The notes under the pieces: model-generated
Database searches by the model: none
Seen by the model: only the letters and a program-made list of their open reading frames with translations
Told to the model about the DNA's origin: nothing
Assembly (NCBI GenBank): GCA_020048985.1
Contig: JAIFLR010000030.1
Span: forward strand, 1 to 62,747
Source of the DNA: Halobacteriovorax sp.
GTDB lineage: Bacteria; Bdellovibrionota; Bacteriovoracia; Bacteriovoracales; Bacteriovoracaceae
Direction of reading: 5' to 3'
DNA length: 62,747 nt
Shown: in pieces, positions 25,245 through 34,284 of the stretch
Numbering within the stretch: position 1 is the stretch's first letter
Layout: every line of letters begins with the position of its first letter
Program-made: the position numbers and the translations under genes

Positions 25245-25735
25245 AAATACTATGTCACTTGTTTTTTTGTTTTGTTCTTTTAATAGGTAATTCGCATAGT
25301 GCGACCGTTGAAGCTTTGACATTAAAAGCGACTTTCGTATTAAAATTCATTCCTTTTATCGAATTTCCAGTGAAGCCAAGTTCTTTTAGAATTGGATTCT
25401 TGGGTGATAAAGAACATCTTCCAGAGTTTGCAGCTGTATTTCGAGACAAATCACACGATAATATTAAATTTGAAGTAATAGATCTCGATCCAAATTCAGA
25501 TTTGTCAAAAATTAATATCCTTTTCATCGAGTCCAATCGATTCCCTTCAAAAGTTGATCAAATTAAAGCATTAATTATTTCTGATGAGAAAAGTGGAATC
25601 AATAAAGGGGCAAATATCAATTTTCTTATCGTTGGTGAATCAATTAAATTTGAAATTAACCAACATAAGTCCCAAGAAAGCGGATTCAAGATTAGCTCTC
25701 GTTTGCTGAATCTCGCATTGAAAGTAGTGCAATGA
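25241..25735 (+). CDS. YfiR-family periplasmic protein
   Basis: 164 residues with a signal peptide (MKILCHLFFCFVLLIGNSHSA). Family pattern: an early LKATFVLKFIPFIEFP, a FRIGFLGD strand, a KINILFIES strand, a LIISDE strand, and a C-terminal FEINQHKSQESGFKISSRLLNLA. YfiR (DUF4154) proteins are periplasmic regulators; in Pseudomonas, YfiR represses the membrane cyclase YfiN. Here it is fused in operon to a CHASE8-type kinase and a TonB-dependent receptor, so it may relay a periplasmic state to the kinase. ATGA overlaps on both sides. Confidence 0.85.
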   Translation: MKILCHLFFCFVLLIGNSHSATVEALTLKATFVLKFIPFIEFPVKPSSFRIGFLGDKEHLPEFAAVFRDKSHDNIKFEVIDLDPNSDLSKINILFIESNRFPSKVDQIKALIISDEKSGINKGANINFLIVGESIKFEINQHKSQESGFKISSRLLNLALKVVQ

Positions 25736-27207
25736 AAAATCGATCACTTTCAGACGCTCTTAGAATCTATCAATCTTACTTAACAATATCTATTGCTTGT
25801 TTCTTTGCACTTTTCCTCATTACCTACGAAGTACTTTCTTATAGAAATTTTATAATCGATAGTTTTTCAGGAATAGGAGAGTTGGTCGCAAGAAACATTG
25901 TTCCCGCAATGACCTTCAAGGATACTGATGAGGTTGCCAGGGTTTTGAGCACTCTTAATAAAAACAAGGAAATTGTCTCAGCGACTGCTTATAATGCTGA
26001 AAATAAGATGTTAGCAACCACCAATCCTGACACTGTCGCTGGGATTATTTCAAACGCTAGTCAATGGAAGCATTTGCAGTATTATTTATTTATCTACCAA
26101 CATTCTATTATTGGCGAAGATAAAGAGAATATGGGGAAGTTAGTTTTCGTTATTTCAATAAAGCCATTTTTACTTGATTTGTGTAAAGTTGTTTTTTTCA
26201 CCCTTCTTGTATCTAGCTTGGCCGTGATTGCGGGCCAGTCAATTATGAACAGATTAACGAATCGAGTTGTCGTTCCGCTAAAAAATCTCGGAAGCAGGAT
26301 GGCCACGATTAGTCAGAGCAAGAATTACGATCTGCAAATCCACCAATCTCCTGCTGAAAGTAAAGTGTCCTATGATGAAATTGATGTTTTAACTCATGAA
26401 TTTACTCACTTGATGGAAGTCATTCGTGCGTCCAATATTGATTTGAAAATGTTGAATTTAAATTTAGAGAACCTCGTTACTAAGCGAACGAAAGAAAGAG
26501 ATCTTGAAAGAATGAAGGCCGTTCAATCAGGCAAGATCGCTGCGCTTGGGGCCATGAGTGCTGGAATTGCCCATGAAATAAACAATCCACTTGCCGCAAT
26601 TAAAGTCTCGTCTGACATTCTTTCAATGATGGTCAATGAGAAAATGTTGGATGAAAAAGTTCTACTTAAAGTCACAACTGACATTCACAGAATGGTTGAG
26701 AGAATTACGACCATTATTAAAGGTATGCGTTCATTTACCAGGGATGGTTCCCAGGATCCTCTTGTTGAAACGGATCTTTCCAAAATTGTTGAAGAAACAT
26801 TGATTTTTGTTAGTACACGTTACAAAAACAATAAGGTCAATCTTGAAGTGAACGTGAAAGAGGGCGACTTAAAAGTAATGTGCAGGAGTAGTCAGATCTC
26901 TCAGGTGATATTAAATCTATTAAACAATGCCTATGATGCCATTGAACTAAAAGAAGATAAGTGGGTGAGAGTTGATACATTCAAGGAAGACCACAAAATA
27001 GGCTTAACCGTTACTGACTGTGGAGCCGGTATACCTAAAGAAATTTTAGAACGATTATTTGAGCCCTTTTATACAACGAAAGGATTGGGCAAGGGGACCG
27101 GAATCGGTCTCAGTATTAGCGGCAGTATCATGGAATCTAATGGCGGAAAGCTTGTTTACGATGAGACTTCCCCCAATACCAGTTTTCGAATTGAGTTTTA
27201 TGTATAA
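25732..27207 (+). CDS. Membrane sensor histidine kinase (CHASE8-like, HAMP, HisKA, HATPase)
   Basis: 491 residues. Helix 1 at about 14-36, then a periplasmic CHASE8-like domain (about 40-145) with IVPAMTFKDTDEVARVLSTL, helix 2 at about 147-170, a HAMP segment to about 240, and a coiled coil. HisKA carries the phospho-acceptor His in GIAHEINNPLAA near 282. The ATPase has an N-box (LLNNAYDAI), DCGAGIP, and a G-box (GKGTGIGLS). CHASE8 sensors typically partner YfiR-like proteins, as the neighbouring gene does. It starts by ATGA overlap and ends 18 bases before the receptor gene. Confidence 0.88.
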   Translation: MKNRSLSDALRIYQSYLTISIACFFALFLITYEVLSYRNFIIDSFSGIGELVARNIVPAMTFKDTDEVARVLSTLNKNKEIVSATAYNAENKMLATTNPDTVAGIISNASQWKHLQYYLFIYQHSIIGEDKENMGKLVFVISIKPFLLDLCKVVFFTLLVSSLAVIAGQSIMNRLTNRVVVPLKNLGSRMATISQSKNYDLQIHQSPAESKVSYDEIDVLTHEFTHLMEVIRASNIDLKMLNLNLENLVTKRTKERDLERMKAVQSGKIAALGAMSAGIAHEINNPLAAIKVSSDILSMMVNEKMLDEKVLLKVTTDIHRMVERITTIIKGMRSFTRDGSQDPLVETDLSKIVEETLIFVSTRYKNNKVNLEVNVKEGDLKVMCRSSQISQVILNLLNNAYDAIELKEDKWVRVDTFKEDHKIGLTVTDCGAGIPKEILERLFEPFYTTKGLGKGTGIGLSISGSIMESNGGKLVYDETSPNTSFRIEFYV

Positions 27208-27225
27208 TTCATTGAAGGATATATT

Positions 27226-29250
27226 ATGAAGGTGAAAGAACTTTTTCTCGTCTTTTTAACTTTTTCACAAATGTTGCCTATCAGCTATGCAGATTCTGAA
27301 TTAGATAGCCTTAGTTTAGAAGACCTTATGGAAGTTAAAGTAAAGGTGGCCACAGGTACTGAGAAACCTCTGCGAGAAGCCCCAGGGATTATTTCTGTAA
27401 TTACTGAGAAAGAGATTAAAGATCTGGGCGCCAGGGATCTGATGGAGATCCTTCAGACAGTTCCCGGAATAACATTCGCCCAGGACGTTTTAGGGAATAT
27501 TTCCATTGTCATGCGAGGTATATGGGCCCAAGAGGGGCGAATTCTCCTTTTGATTGATGGACTAGAAATGAATGAGAGGTCTTACGGAACCCTTCTTTTA
27601 TCTAATCATTATTCAGCTGAGCACATTAAGCGAATCGAAATTATACGCGGGCCTGGTTCAGCAATCTATGGTGGCTTTGCTGAGCTTGGCGTTATTAATA
27701 TTACAACAAAAGATGGAGCAGACATTAAAGGAGCGGGAGCTTCCAGTACATATTCTAGAACTTCAAATGATTTTGCTCGTTGGGCAAACAGCTTTATGTT
27801 TGGTCAGAAAAAGGACGATTTAGATTTTAGTGTTAAGGGGTCGTTCAATTCCTCAAATTTCTCTGATAGGAATTATACTGATGAAAATGGAGCCTCTGCC
27901 AGTCTCAGTGACGGTAACTCGAAGATCACAGGAGAGTTTTTAAATCTACGTGGTCGATATAAATCCCTTTATGCTAACTATATTAAAGATAATTATTTAA
28001 CCGAAAATATTATTTTGTGGGGCGATCTCGAAAATACTCCAGGCTCTGGTGTCATACGAAAACCAGTACCTAAGAGTTACCTGACTGATGTGTATCAGAT
28101 TGGCTTTCAGGATAATGTAACTGACGATTTGAATCTTCATCTATTTTATCAAAACAAGGTTCAGTACCCTTATCTTCAGCCAGACACCAAACGAGAGATT
28201 GAATACACCAATAGCTGGAGAAGAAAAGTTGAAAGAAAAGTGTACGGGGCCCGTGGCTTATACCATTTAAACAAAAACTTGAATGTTGTTGGTGGTGTTG
28301 AGATTTCTGAGGACTTGAGTACGTCCTTAAATCGTTTGACCTACACTGGTGATCCAGATGTTTTTGGTCACAATAATTCTAATACTGCTAAGATAAATAA
28401 CACGGCGGTCTTTACTCAGCTGGACTTTACTTCAGAGTTCGCAAATTTTACCGCTGGCCTTCGACATGATCAACCCTCGATAGCTAATAGCACTATGGTT
28501 CCACGTATTGGTGTTACAAAAGTAGTCGGACCGGCCCACATGAAGGCCTTGTACGCAAAAGCCTTCAGAGCGCCAGTGATTGAGAATATTTCTTTGAATG
28601 AAGATATCAAACCCGAATTAACAACCACAGGCGAAGTAGAGTTTGGGTATCAGTTTAATCGCGATATCAGTTGGACCTTGAATTTTTTCTCAACTAAAGT
28701 GAGTAATGCTATCGTCTATTCTTATGATACGGTCCTTAGTGAAGAGAACTATAATAACTATGATTATGTGAAGACTTTGGGGATGGAGACAGAAGTTAAT
28801 CTCAAGCATAATATCCATGACATCAAAGTTAACTATTCGACCTATAAAGTTGACTCACTCAATGCAATCCCATATGAAACGAGCAAAGATAGCTCAGCGT
28901 TGATCGGGGCTCCCAAGCATAAAGTGTTCATTAAAGACACTCTTGCATTGATGGAAAATTTCTCAATGACTCCTTCGCTGACATTTTTATCAAGGACTAA
29001 TTCTTATGAGTGGAATGGAGCTACGTTTTCTGAAGCACGTCTAGAGAGCCAGTTTATTGCTAACCTTTTTGCCAATTATAAGGATGTTTTTTTTCAGGGT
29101 CTTGATTTAGGCGCGGGTGTTAATAATATCTTAAACACAAACATTTATTATGCTCAGCCATACGTGAAGGAAGGGGACTACCGAGCTGGGGCGTATCCAG
29201 GTCAGTCTCGGGAATACATTTTGCGCGTGGGATATTCAAAAGAGTTCTAA
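27226..29250 (+). CDS. TonB-dependent receptor
   Basis: 674 residues with a signal peptide. After a short LSLEDLMEVKV segment, the plug domain runs about 45-165 (APGIISVITEKEI, VPGITFAQD, VMRGI, LLLIDG, IEIIRGPGSAIYGGFAELGVINI), then a 22-strand barrel ends in VGYSKEF. No clear TonB box is visible. In the YfiR/CHASE8 type of cluster the receptor is thought to take up or sense a ligand; here it is fourth of receiver, YfiR, kinase, receptor. AAGGAT precedes the ATG. The ligand is unknown; metal, siderophore and vitamin are all possible. Confidence 0.9.
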   Translation: MKVKELFLVFLTFSQMLPISYADSELDSLSLEDLMEVKVKVATGTEKPLREAPGIISVITEKEIKDLGARDLMEILQTVPGITFAQDVLGNISIVMRGIWAQEGRILLLIDGLEMNERSYGTLLLSNHYSAEHIKRIEIIRGPGSAIYGGFAELGVINITTKDGADIKGAGASSTYSRTSNDFARWANSFMFGQKKDDLDFSVKGSFNSSNFSDRNYTDENGASASLSDGNSKITGEFLNLRGRYKSLYANYIKDNYLTENIILWGDLENTPGSGVIRKPVPKSYLTDVYQIGFQDNVTDDLNLHLFYQNKVQYPYLQPDTKREIEYTNSWRRKVERKVYGARGLYHLNKNLNVVGGVEISEDLSTSLNRLTYTGDPDVFGHNNSNTAKINNTAVFTQLDFTSEFANFTAGLRHDQPSIANSTMVPRIGVTKVVGPAHMKALYAKAFRAPVIENISLNEDIKPELTTTGEVEFGYQFNRDISWTLNFFSTKVSNAIVYSYDTVLSEENYNNYDYVKTLGMETEVNLKHNIHDIKVNYSTYKVDSLNAIPYETSKDSSALIGAPKHKVFIKDTLALMENFSMTPSLTFLSRTNSYEWNGATFSEARLESQFIANLFANYKDVFFQGLDLGAGVNNILNTNIYYAQPYVKEGDYRAGAYPGQSREYILRVGYSKEF

Positions 29251-29252
29251 AT

Positions 29253-29289
29253 AAGGGGCCCAGATCACTTAAGGGTCCCTTTTTTTTTT
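29253..29289 (+). terminator. Intrinsic terminator after the TonB receptor operon
   Basis: AAGGG-G-CCC pairs with GGG-T-CCCTT across an 11-base loop (one G-U pair), followed by about nine T. Confidence 0.8.
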
Positions 29290-29312
29290 CTCTATTTATG
29301 ATAAAAAATGTC

Positions 29313-30320
29313 ATGATTCTCAAGTTTAAAATACTCATTTTCTGTTCACTGTTTCTGGTTTCTTCAAAGGGGCACTCATTCACCATAGGCTATAACCAGG
29401 CGTGGCTTAAAAATCATTTCGGCTCCCAGTGGTTAGACTCATCTTACGACCAAAAATATGTCGAAAACCTAATGGTTTTGAACAAAGATAGTGGTTCTGG
29501 GATTCTGAGAATGTGGCTGTATGAGGGATCTGGCCTTACTCAGTTTACTTATAATCAGGCCAACCAAACCATCAAGTTAAAACCAGATCTCCTTAAAAAT
29601 CTCAGCCATTTTTTTAAAACGGCAAGAAAATATCAGGTTAAAGTCAATTTGACGTTTTTGGATGCTAACGCCTTTAGGGGAATTAGTAAGAGACCTAAAA
29701 TGAAAACCTTTTGGTGGAATGTATTTAACAATAAATATGGCATGCTCGAACACTTCTATAGGGAGGCGGTGGTTCCCGTTTATAATTTGGTCGCTAGTGA
29801 CTTTAAAGATGTTGTCACACAGATTGACCTGGTAAACGAGGTCAATGGCCTTATAAAATACGAAATGTTCGAGGAGAACCGGAAATCAATGTCTTCGTTC
29901 TTGTGCAAGCTCGGCGATCGGCGTCCAGTCAAAGTCACTGCTTCTTTAGGTCATGCTGATGCATCAGAGCTATTTTTCAGTGGCCTGATGAGTGACTCTT
30001 GCTTGGATTTTTATGATATTCACCTCTATAACGACACTGGTGCGATCTCCCAATGTGCCGACTTTCAACGGCTCTCAAAGCAAGGTTATATTTTCCAGTT
30101 AGGTGAATTTGGACAAAGTAGTGAGTCTTATGATGATGATCTGCAGGCCAATGTAACCTCTCATTTCCTCCGAAACGCCCAGTCTTGCGGCTTCAGAAGT
30201 GCACTTGCCTGGAGGCTAGATGACACTCGTAATGGGCACAACACCGAGGCCAGATACTCTTATTTTTCTTTCGGCGCTCCCCGAAAAGCTTATTATGTGA
30301 TGAGAGATTTTCTTCATTAA
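29313..30320 (+). CDS. Secreted clan GH-A (GH5-like) glycoside hydrolase
   Basis: 335 residues from ATG 29313; another in-frame ATG at 29298 adds five residues. A signal peptide (LKFKILIFCSLFLVSSKGHS) leads to a TIM-barrel-like protein. Early strand GILRMWLYEG, the acid/base pair DLVNEVNG near 176 (Asn-Glu), and a probable nucleophile in QLGEFGQS near 266 fit retaining GH-A enzymes such as GH5 cellulases and mannanases. Substrate is uncertain. It follows the TonB-operon terminator; no clear promoter of its own was found. Confidence 0.7.
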   Translation: MILKFKILIFCSLFLVSSKGHSFTIGYNQAWLKNHFGSQWLDSSYDQKYVENLMVLNKDSGSGILRMWLYEGSGLTQFTYNQANQTIKLKPDLLKNLSHFFKTARKYQVKVNLTFLDANAFRGISKRPKMKTFWWNVFNNKYGMLEHFYREAVVPVYNLVASDFKDVVTQIDLVNEVNGLIKYEMFEENRKSMSSFLCKLGDRRPVKVTASLGHADASELFFSGLMSDSCLDFYDIHLYNDTGAISQCADFQRLSKQGYIFQLGEFGQSSESYDDDLQANVTSHFLRNAQSCGFRSALAWRLDDTRNGHNTEARYSYFSFGAPRKAYYVMRDFLH

Positions 30321-30327
30321 TCGCGAA

Positions 30328-31002
30328 TTATCTTTCCACAACCACAAATGGTCCCGGACCGCGCACACCCGAGAGCCAAGTTCCTTTCACTCTCCAGTCG
30401 TAAAAAAACACAAGATTGCGATTTGAATGAGCAAGGTGGAAATCAATCTCATTGAGCATTACAGTGCCGGCCTTGAATTCATGATCCTGAATCTCCTGGC
30501 AGCCCAGATGTTTCACACTCCGGGAGAGTCTTCGGTCTTGTCCAACACAAATGGTGAGCACTAGAGGAAGCTTGATAAGGTGTTCATCAAAATGCAATTC
30601 GCGCTCATCGACGATAATGGTTTGTTTGAGGGTCTCATTAACTTTCTCAGTATCGATGACACTCCATTCAGAAGTGAGTTTTAAGCGCTTCTTACCAATT
30701 CCCACTGAAGACTCGGCGATCGCTATTGTTTTGAGGGTCGTAGTTTGGGCATAGACCAGCATCTGAGGATCGGTAGCAGTGAAGAAGGCGGACATAAGGG
30801 ATTCAGCACTGTAGCCTCTCTCAATATCCCTAACCCCACTCAGAAATGGTTTAAAAGAAACAGATGAGTTATTAAGGCTAATGTCGTAGTCAACACTGAG
30901 GTCATAAAGTGTTTTTGATCCCTCGACTTCCTGGGCCTTAAAAGTTCCTTTGAAATTGGCGGCGAATGCCGAGAATGAGAAAAGAAGAATTAACATTTTC
31001 AT
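30328..31002 (-). CDS. Secreted protein, unknown function
   Basis: 224 residues with a signal peptide (MKMLILLFSFSAFAA). The mature part is rich in alternating beta-strand pattern (FKGTFKAQEVEGSKTLYDLSVDYDI) and has two cysteines (TICVGQD, GCQEIQD). No family recognised; it may be a periplasmic beta protein. AAAGGG precedes the ATG. It lies 83 bases after prfC in the same direction, with a possible own promoter. Confidence 0.55.
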   Translation of the reverse strand: MKMLILLFSFSAFAANFKGTFKAQEVEGSKTLYDLSVDYDISLNNSSVSFKPFLSGVRDIERGYSAESLMSAFFTATDPQMLVYAQTTTLKTIAIAESSVGIGKKRLKLTSEWSVIDTEKVNETLKQTIIVDERELHFDEHLIKLPLVLTICVGQDRRLSRSVKHLGCQEIQDHEFKAGTVMLNEIDFHLAHSNRNLVFFYDWRVKGTWLSGVRGPGPFVVVER

Positions 31003-31085
31003 GAATGCCCTTTGTTACATAAAATATAACCGGGACTCATGAAAATAGTCATGTGAGGGTAGTGTGAAGAATTTAGCGCTGTGGA

Positions 31086-32687
31086 TTAATCAATGTAATC
31101 AGAGTTCTTATAAAACTTCACATCAGGATTTTTCTCCTGAGCGAGTCTTAAGTCCCATTCAGTTCTGACGGCAAAGCATAATCGCTTCTCTTTATCTTCC
31201 ATGATCACGGACGAGTTATCGTAAGCGAACTTCTCTTCAGACTTTTTGTCAGGAAATTTTAACCATCTCACGCCGGCCCATGAGACTGGCTCATAAGTGG
31301 CTTCAACCGAGTACTCAGCTTCCAGGCGATATTTGACCACTTCAAACTGGAGAGCACCAACGGCACCGAGCATTTTTTCATTGGTCATGCGGCGAATGAA
31401 TAGTTGAGTCGCTCCTTCCTCGGATAATTGAGAAAGACCTTTCTCCAGGTGTTTGGCCTTCATTGGATCTTTGGCGGTCACTCGCATAAAGAGCTCCGGA
31501 GAAAAACTTGGAATCCCAGTGTACTTGATGAGTTTTTTACCCATCGAGAAGGTATCGCCGATTTGGTATTTTCCGGTGTCATACAAACCGATAATATCGC
31601 CGGCCAGTGCTTCTTCGGCAATGTCACGGTCTCGTGCCTGGAAAATAAGGGGAGTGGCGATTCGGATTTCTTTGCCAGAGCGAATGTGAAAAATTTTGTC
31701 ATTGCGGGCAAAACGTCCCGAACACACTCGCATAAAAGAAATGCGGTCGCGGTGTTTCGGATCCATGTTGGCCTGAATTTTAAAAATAAACCCAGTGAAC
31801 TCTGGATCAGTAGGTTCAACGGTGATTCTTTTAGCGTTTGAATCATAGGGAGCGAGGATCGCTTCACGAGCTCTGGGAGTAGGACCGATTTGGGTGATGA
31901 GATCCAGCGTCTCTTTGACTCCGAAGTTTTTGAGCGCTGACCCGAAAAAGACTGGGGACTGAATCCCTGCCTGGTATTCTTCCATTGAAAAAGGTGGAAT
32001 CAGTGTTTCCACCATTTCTAGTTCTTCTTTTAGTTTTTCTACGTGTGGTCCACCGATCGCCTCTTTCAGCGAAGGCGCATCTAAATCTGAAGCATCGATA
32101 AAACTTGGAGCAAACGGATCACGGGCATTTTTGAAACTTAGAATTTGTTTTGTTTTAAAATCGTATACACCCTTGAAGTCGACACCGTTACCAACAGGCC
32201 AAGTCATCGGGATACACTGAATTTTAAGAATTGATTCGATATTGTCTAGTAGCTCAAACGGATCCATCGCTTCACGGTCAAATTTATTCATGAACGTCAC
32301 AATAGGGGTGTCCCGCATACGACAAACTTCCATGAGTTTAATCGTCTGGGCCTCCACACCTTTGGCCGAGTCAATCATCATGAGCACGGATTCAACTGCA
32401 GTCAGTGTGCGGTAAGTATCTTCAGAGAAATCTTTATGTCCCGGAGTATCCAAAAGATGAAGAGCGCGGTCATTGTATTCAAAACTCATGACTGAAGAGG
32501 TAATTGAAATTCCTCGCTGCTGCTCCAGTTCCATCCAATCTGATTTTGCGAACTCACCAGACTTCGATTTCACCATACCCGCTTCACGCACGACTCCACC
32601 GAACCATAATAACTTTTCGGTCATTGTGGTTTTACCAGCATCGGGATGGGAGATAATCGCAAAGGTACAGCGTGGTTTGAAACTCAT
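31086..32687 (-). CDS. prfC: Peptide chain release factor 3
   Basis: GTPase that recycles RF1 and RF2 from the ribosome after termination. 533 residues, normal length. G1 motif SHPDAGKTT (residues 14-22), switch I DWMELEQQRGISITSS, G3 DTPGHKDF near 89, G4 NKFD near 142, and the RF3-specific C-terminal domains including QLFIRRMTNEK and GALQFEVV near 440-460. Start ATG 32687, with AAAGGA 12 bases upstream. Divergent from the 7TM kinase gene. Confidence 0.96.
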   Translation of the reverse strand: MSFKPRCTFAIISHPDAGKTTMTEKLLWFGGVVREAGMVKSKSGEFAKSDWMELEQQRGISITSSVMSFEYNDRALHLLDTPGHKDFSEDTYRTLTAVESVLMMIDSAKGVEAQTIKLMEVCRMRDTPIVTFMNKFDREAMDPFELLDNIESILKIQCIPMTWPVGNGVDFKGVYDFKTKQILSFKNARDPFAPSFIDASDLDAPSLKEAIGGPHVEKLKEELEMVETLIPPFSMEEYQAGIQSPVFFGSALKNFGVKETLDLITQIGPTPRAREAILAPYDSNAKRITVEPTDPEFTGFIFKIQANMDPKHRDRISFMRVCSGRFARNDKIFHIRSGKEIRIATPLIFQARDRDIAEEALAGDIIGLYDTGKYQIGDTFSMGKKLIKYTGIPSFSPELFMRVTAKDPMKAKHLEKGLSQLSEEGATQLFIRRMTNEKMLGAVGALQFEVVKYRLEAEYSVEATYEPVSWAGVRWLKFPDKKSEEKFAYDNSSVIMEDKEKRLCFAVRTEWDLRLAQEKNPDVKFYKNSDYID

Positions 32688-32870
32688 GGGACTAAAATCC
32701 TTTCTTTTGTATTTTGCTTTTTTACCAATATATACCGATTCTGTCAGTAAACCTTTGCTCTTTTTGTGACCTTTATCCAGTAGGTTATGAGTATCAAAGC
32801 ATTCGAGGATGTGACTCTTTGGAGCAAATTGAGGTCAGCTTTGATAAAACTTACATTTAGAATAGAGACT

Positions 32871-34277
32871 ATGAAGACCACTATCGAATTAATGTTCTTT
32901 CTCTCATTCTTTGTCTCCATCCTGATGGGGGCCCTTTCTTACTTCTTGTCCCGTGGTCTTGGGTCTAAGGAGTTTGTGCATCTGACAGAGTTTTGGGCGT
33001 CACTCGCCTCCATGACGATCGTCACTTATCTTTTCAGTATGGGGAATGAGCAACTGGTGGCCCTCAGTATGTTAGGTTGGGTGTGGCCCATCAAAAGCAT
33101 CATTCAAGTCGCTGAGGATATGTCAGGGATGGAGCTTTTTAAACGCAGTAAGGTCATCGTTTTGGCCGCTGGTGCTTTTGTGACCTTGATCCTGGCCTAT
33201 AATAAATTACCTTTTCAGTATTACACTTTCCCATTTTGCCTAAGTGTTGGTGTCGTGGGAGTTCTTGTGATGAGCGATGTTTATAAGAAAATGAAATGGC
33301 GGGAAGTTTCCGTTTTAGGGCATGCCTCATTTGCATTGTTAGGTCTGTTTTTCTTGGTGAGATTTCTCTACCCCATCTGGAGATTGACGGATTTATTACC
33401 ATACGGAGTGACCGGGCATTTCGTTGTGGAAATTGGCCTGGCAGCGGCCACCACAGCTTTTTATATGGAAGTCATGAAAAGTCGCCACGAGAAGCAGCTT
33501 GAATATGCCCTTAAGGAGCGAAGTGATCAGTTTGTCGGCCAATCTAAGTATTCAGAGTTGGGTATGATGTCGGCCGGTGTCGCCCATGAAATTAATAATG
33601 CTCTTGCAATCGTTCAGGCCAAAATCACTCAGTTGATCAGAATTAATCGTGATCCCGCTCGCAATAAAGAAGTTTCAGAAGGGTTGGAAATGATTCTTGC
33701 CACTTCTGATCGAATCAAAAAAACTATTCAGGGAGTGCGTGATTTTGTTCACCAGGATGAGCGAAATGATAACGAGGAATTTACCATTAAGACCCTGTTG
33801 GATGATGTGCTGGCATTTTGTGGGCAGAGGATGAAAAACCATGGAGTTAATTTGCGGTTTTACGGCAAACAAAATTATGCGCTAAGGGGGCACAAAATTC
33901 AGCTGGAGCAAGTGATTTTGAATCTTTTGAATAACTCGTTTGATGCGATTGAATTTCTTTCAGACAAATGGATTGAAGTGACGGTCCGTGAGACGGATAC
34001 CACGATTCAGCTGCAGATTAAAGATTCTGGGGCCGGTATTCCACCTGAAACCGCCTGCCACTTGATGGAGCCATTTTTTACTACCAAGGTAGTAGGTAAG
34101 GGGACGGGGCTAGGGCTAGCAATGGCCCGAGGAATTATTGAAAAACACGGCGGGTCTTTGAGCTATGTGGACACTGCCAATCACACCACCTTTCTGATTG
34201 AGTTGCCTAAACCCAATGTCTTTCACTCAGAAAGGTTTCAGCGTGAAATTGATGAAGGTCAGGCAACTATTCAGTGA
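32871..34277 (+). CDS. Seven-helix membrane sensor histidine kinase
   Basis: 468 residues from ATG 32871; an in-frame start at 32787 would add 28 hydrophilic residues before the first helix and is less likely. Seven hydrophobic helices fill residues 5-210, with no large extracytoplasmic domain, so it probably senses within the membrane. HisKA carries GVAHEINNALAIVQ near 245. The ATPase has LLNNSFDAI, DSGAGIPP, and GKGTGLGLAMARGI. The closest relative in the window is the CHASE8 kinase at 25732. A -10-like TAGAAT lies 7 bases before the ATG. No adjacent response regulator; convergent with gcvP. Confidence 0.85.
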   Translation: MKTTIELMFFLSFFVSILMGALSYFLSRGLGSKEFVHLTEFWASLASMTIVTYLFSMGNEQLVALSMLGWVWPIKSIIQVAEDMSGMELFKRSKVIVLAAGAFVTLILAYNKLPFQYYTFPFCLSVGVVGVLVMSDVYKKMKWREVSVLGHASFALLGLFFLVRFLYPIWRLTDLLPYGVTGHFVVEIGLAAATTAFYMEVMKSRHEKQLEYALKERSDQFVGQSKYSELGMMSAGVAHEINNALAIVQAKITQLIRINRDPARNKEVSEGLEMILATSDRIKKTIQGVRDFVHQDERNDNEEFTIKTLLDDVLAFCGQRMKNHGVNLRFYGKQNYALRGHKIQLEQVILNLLNNSFDAIEFLSDKWIEVTVRETDTTIQLQIKDSGAGIPPETACHLMEPFFTTKVVGKGTGLGLAMARGIIEKHGGSLSYVDTANHTTFLIELPKPNVFHSERFQREIDEGQATIQ

Positions 34278-34284
34278 TCAAGGT

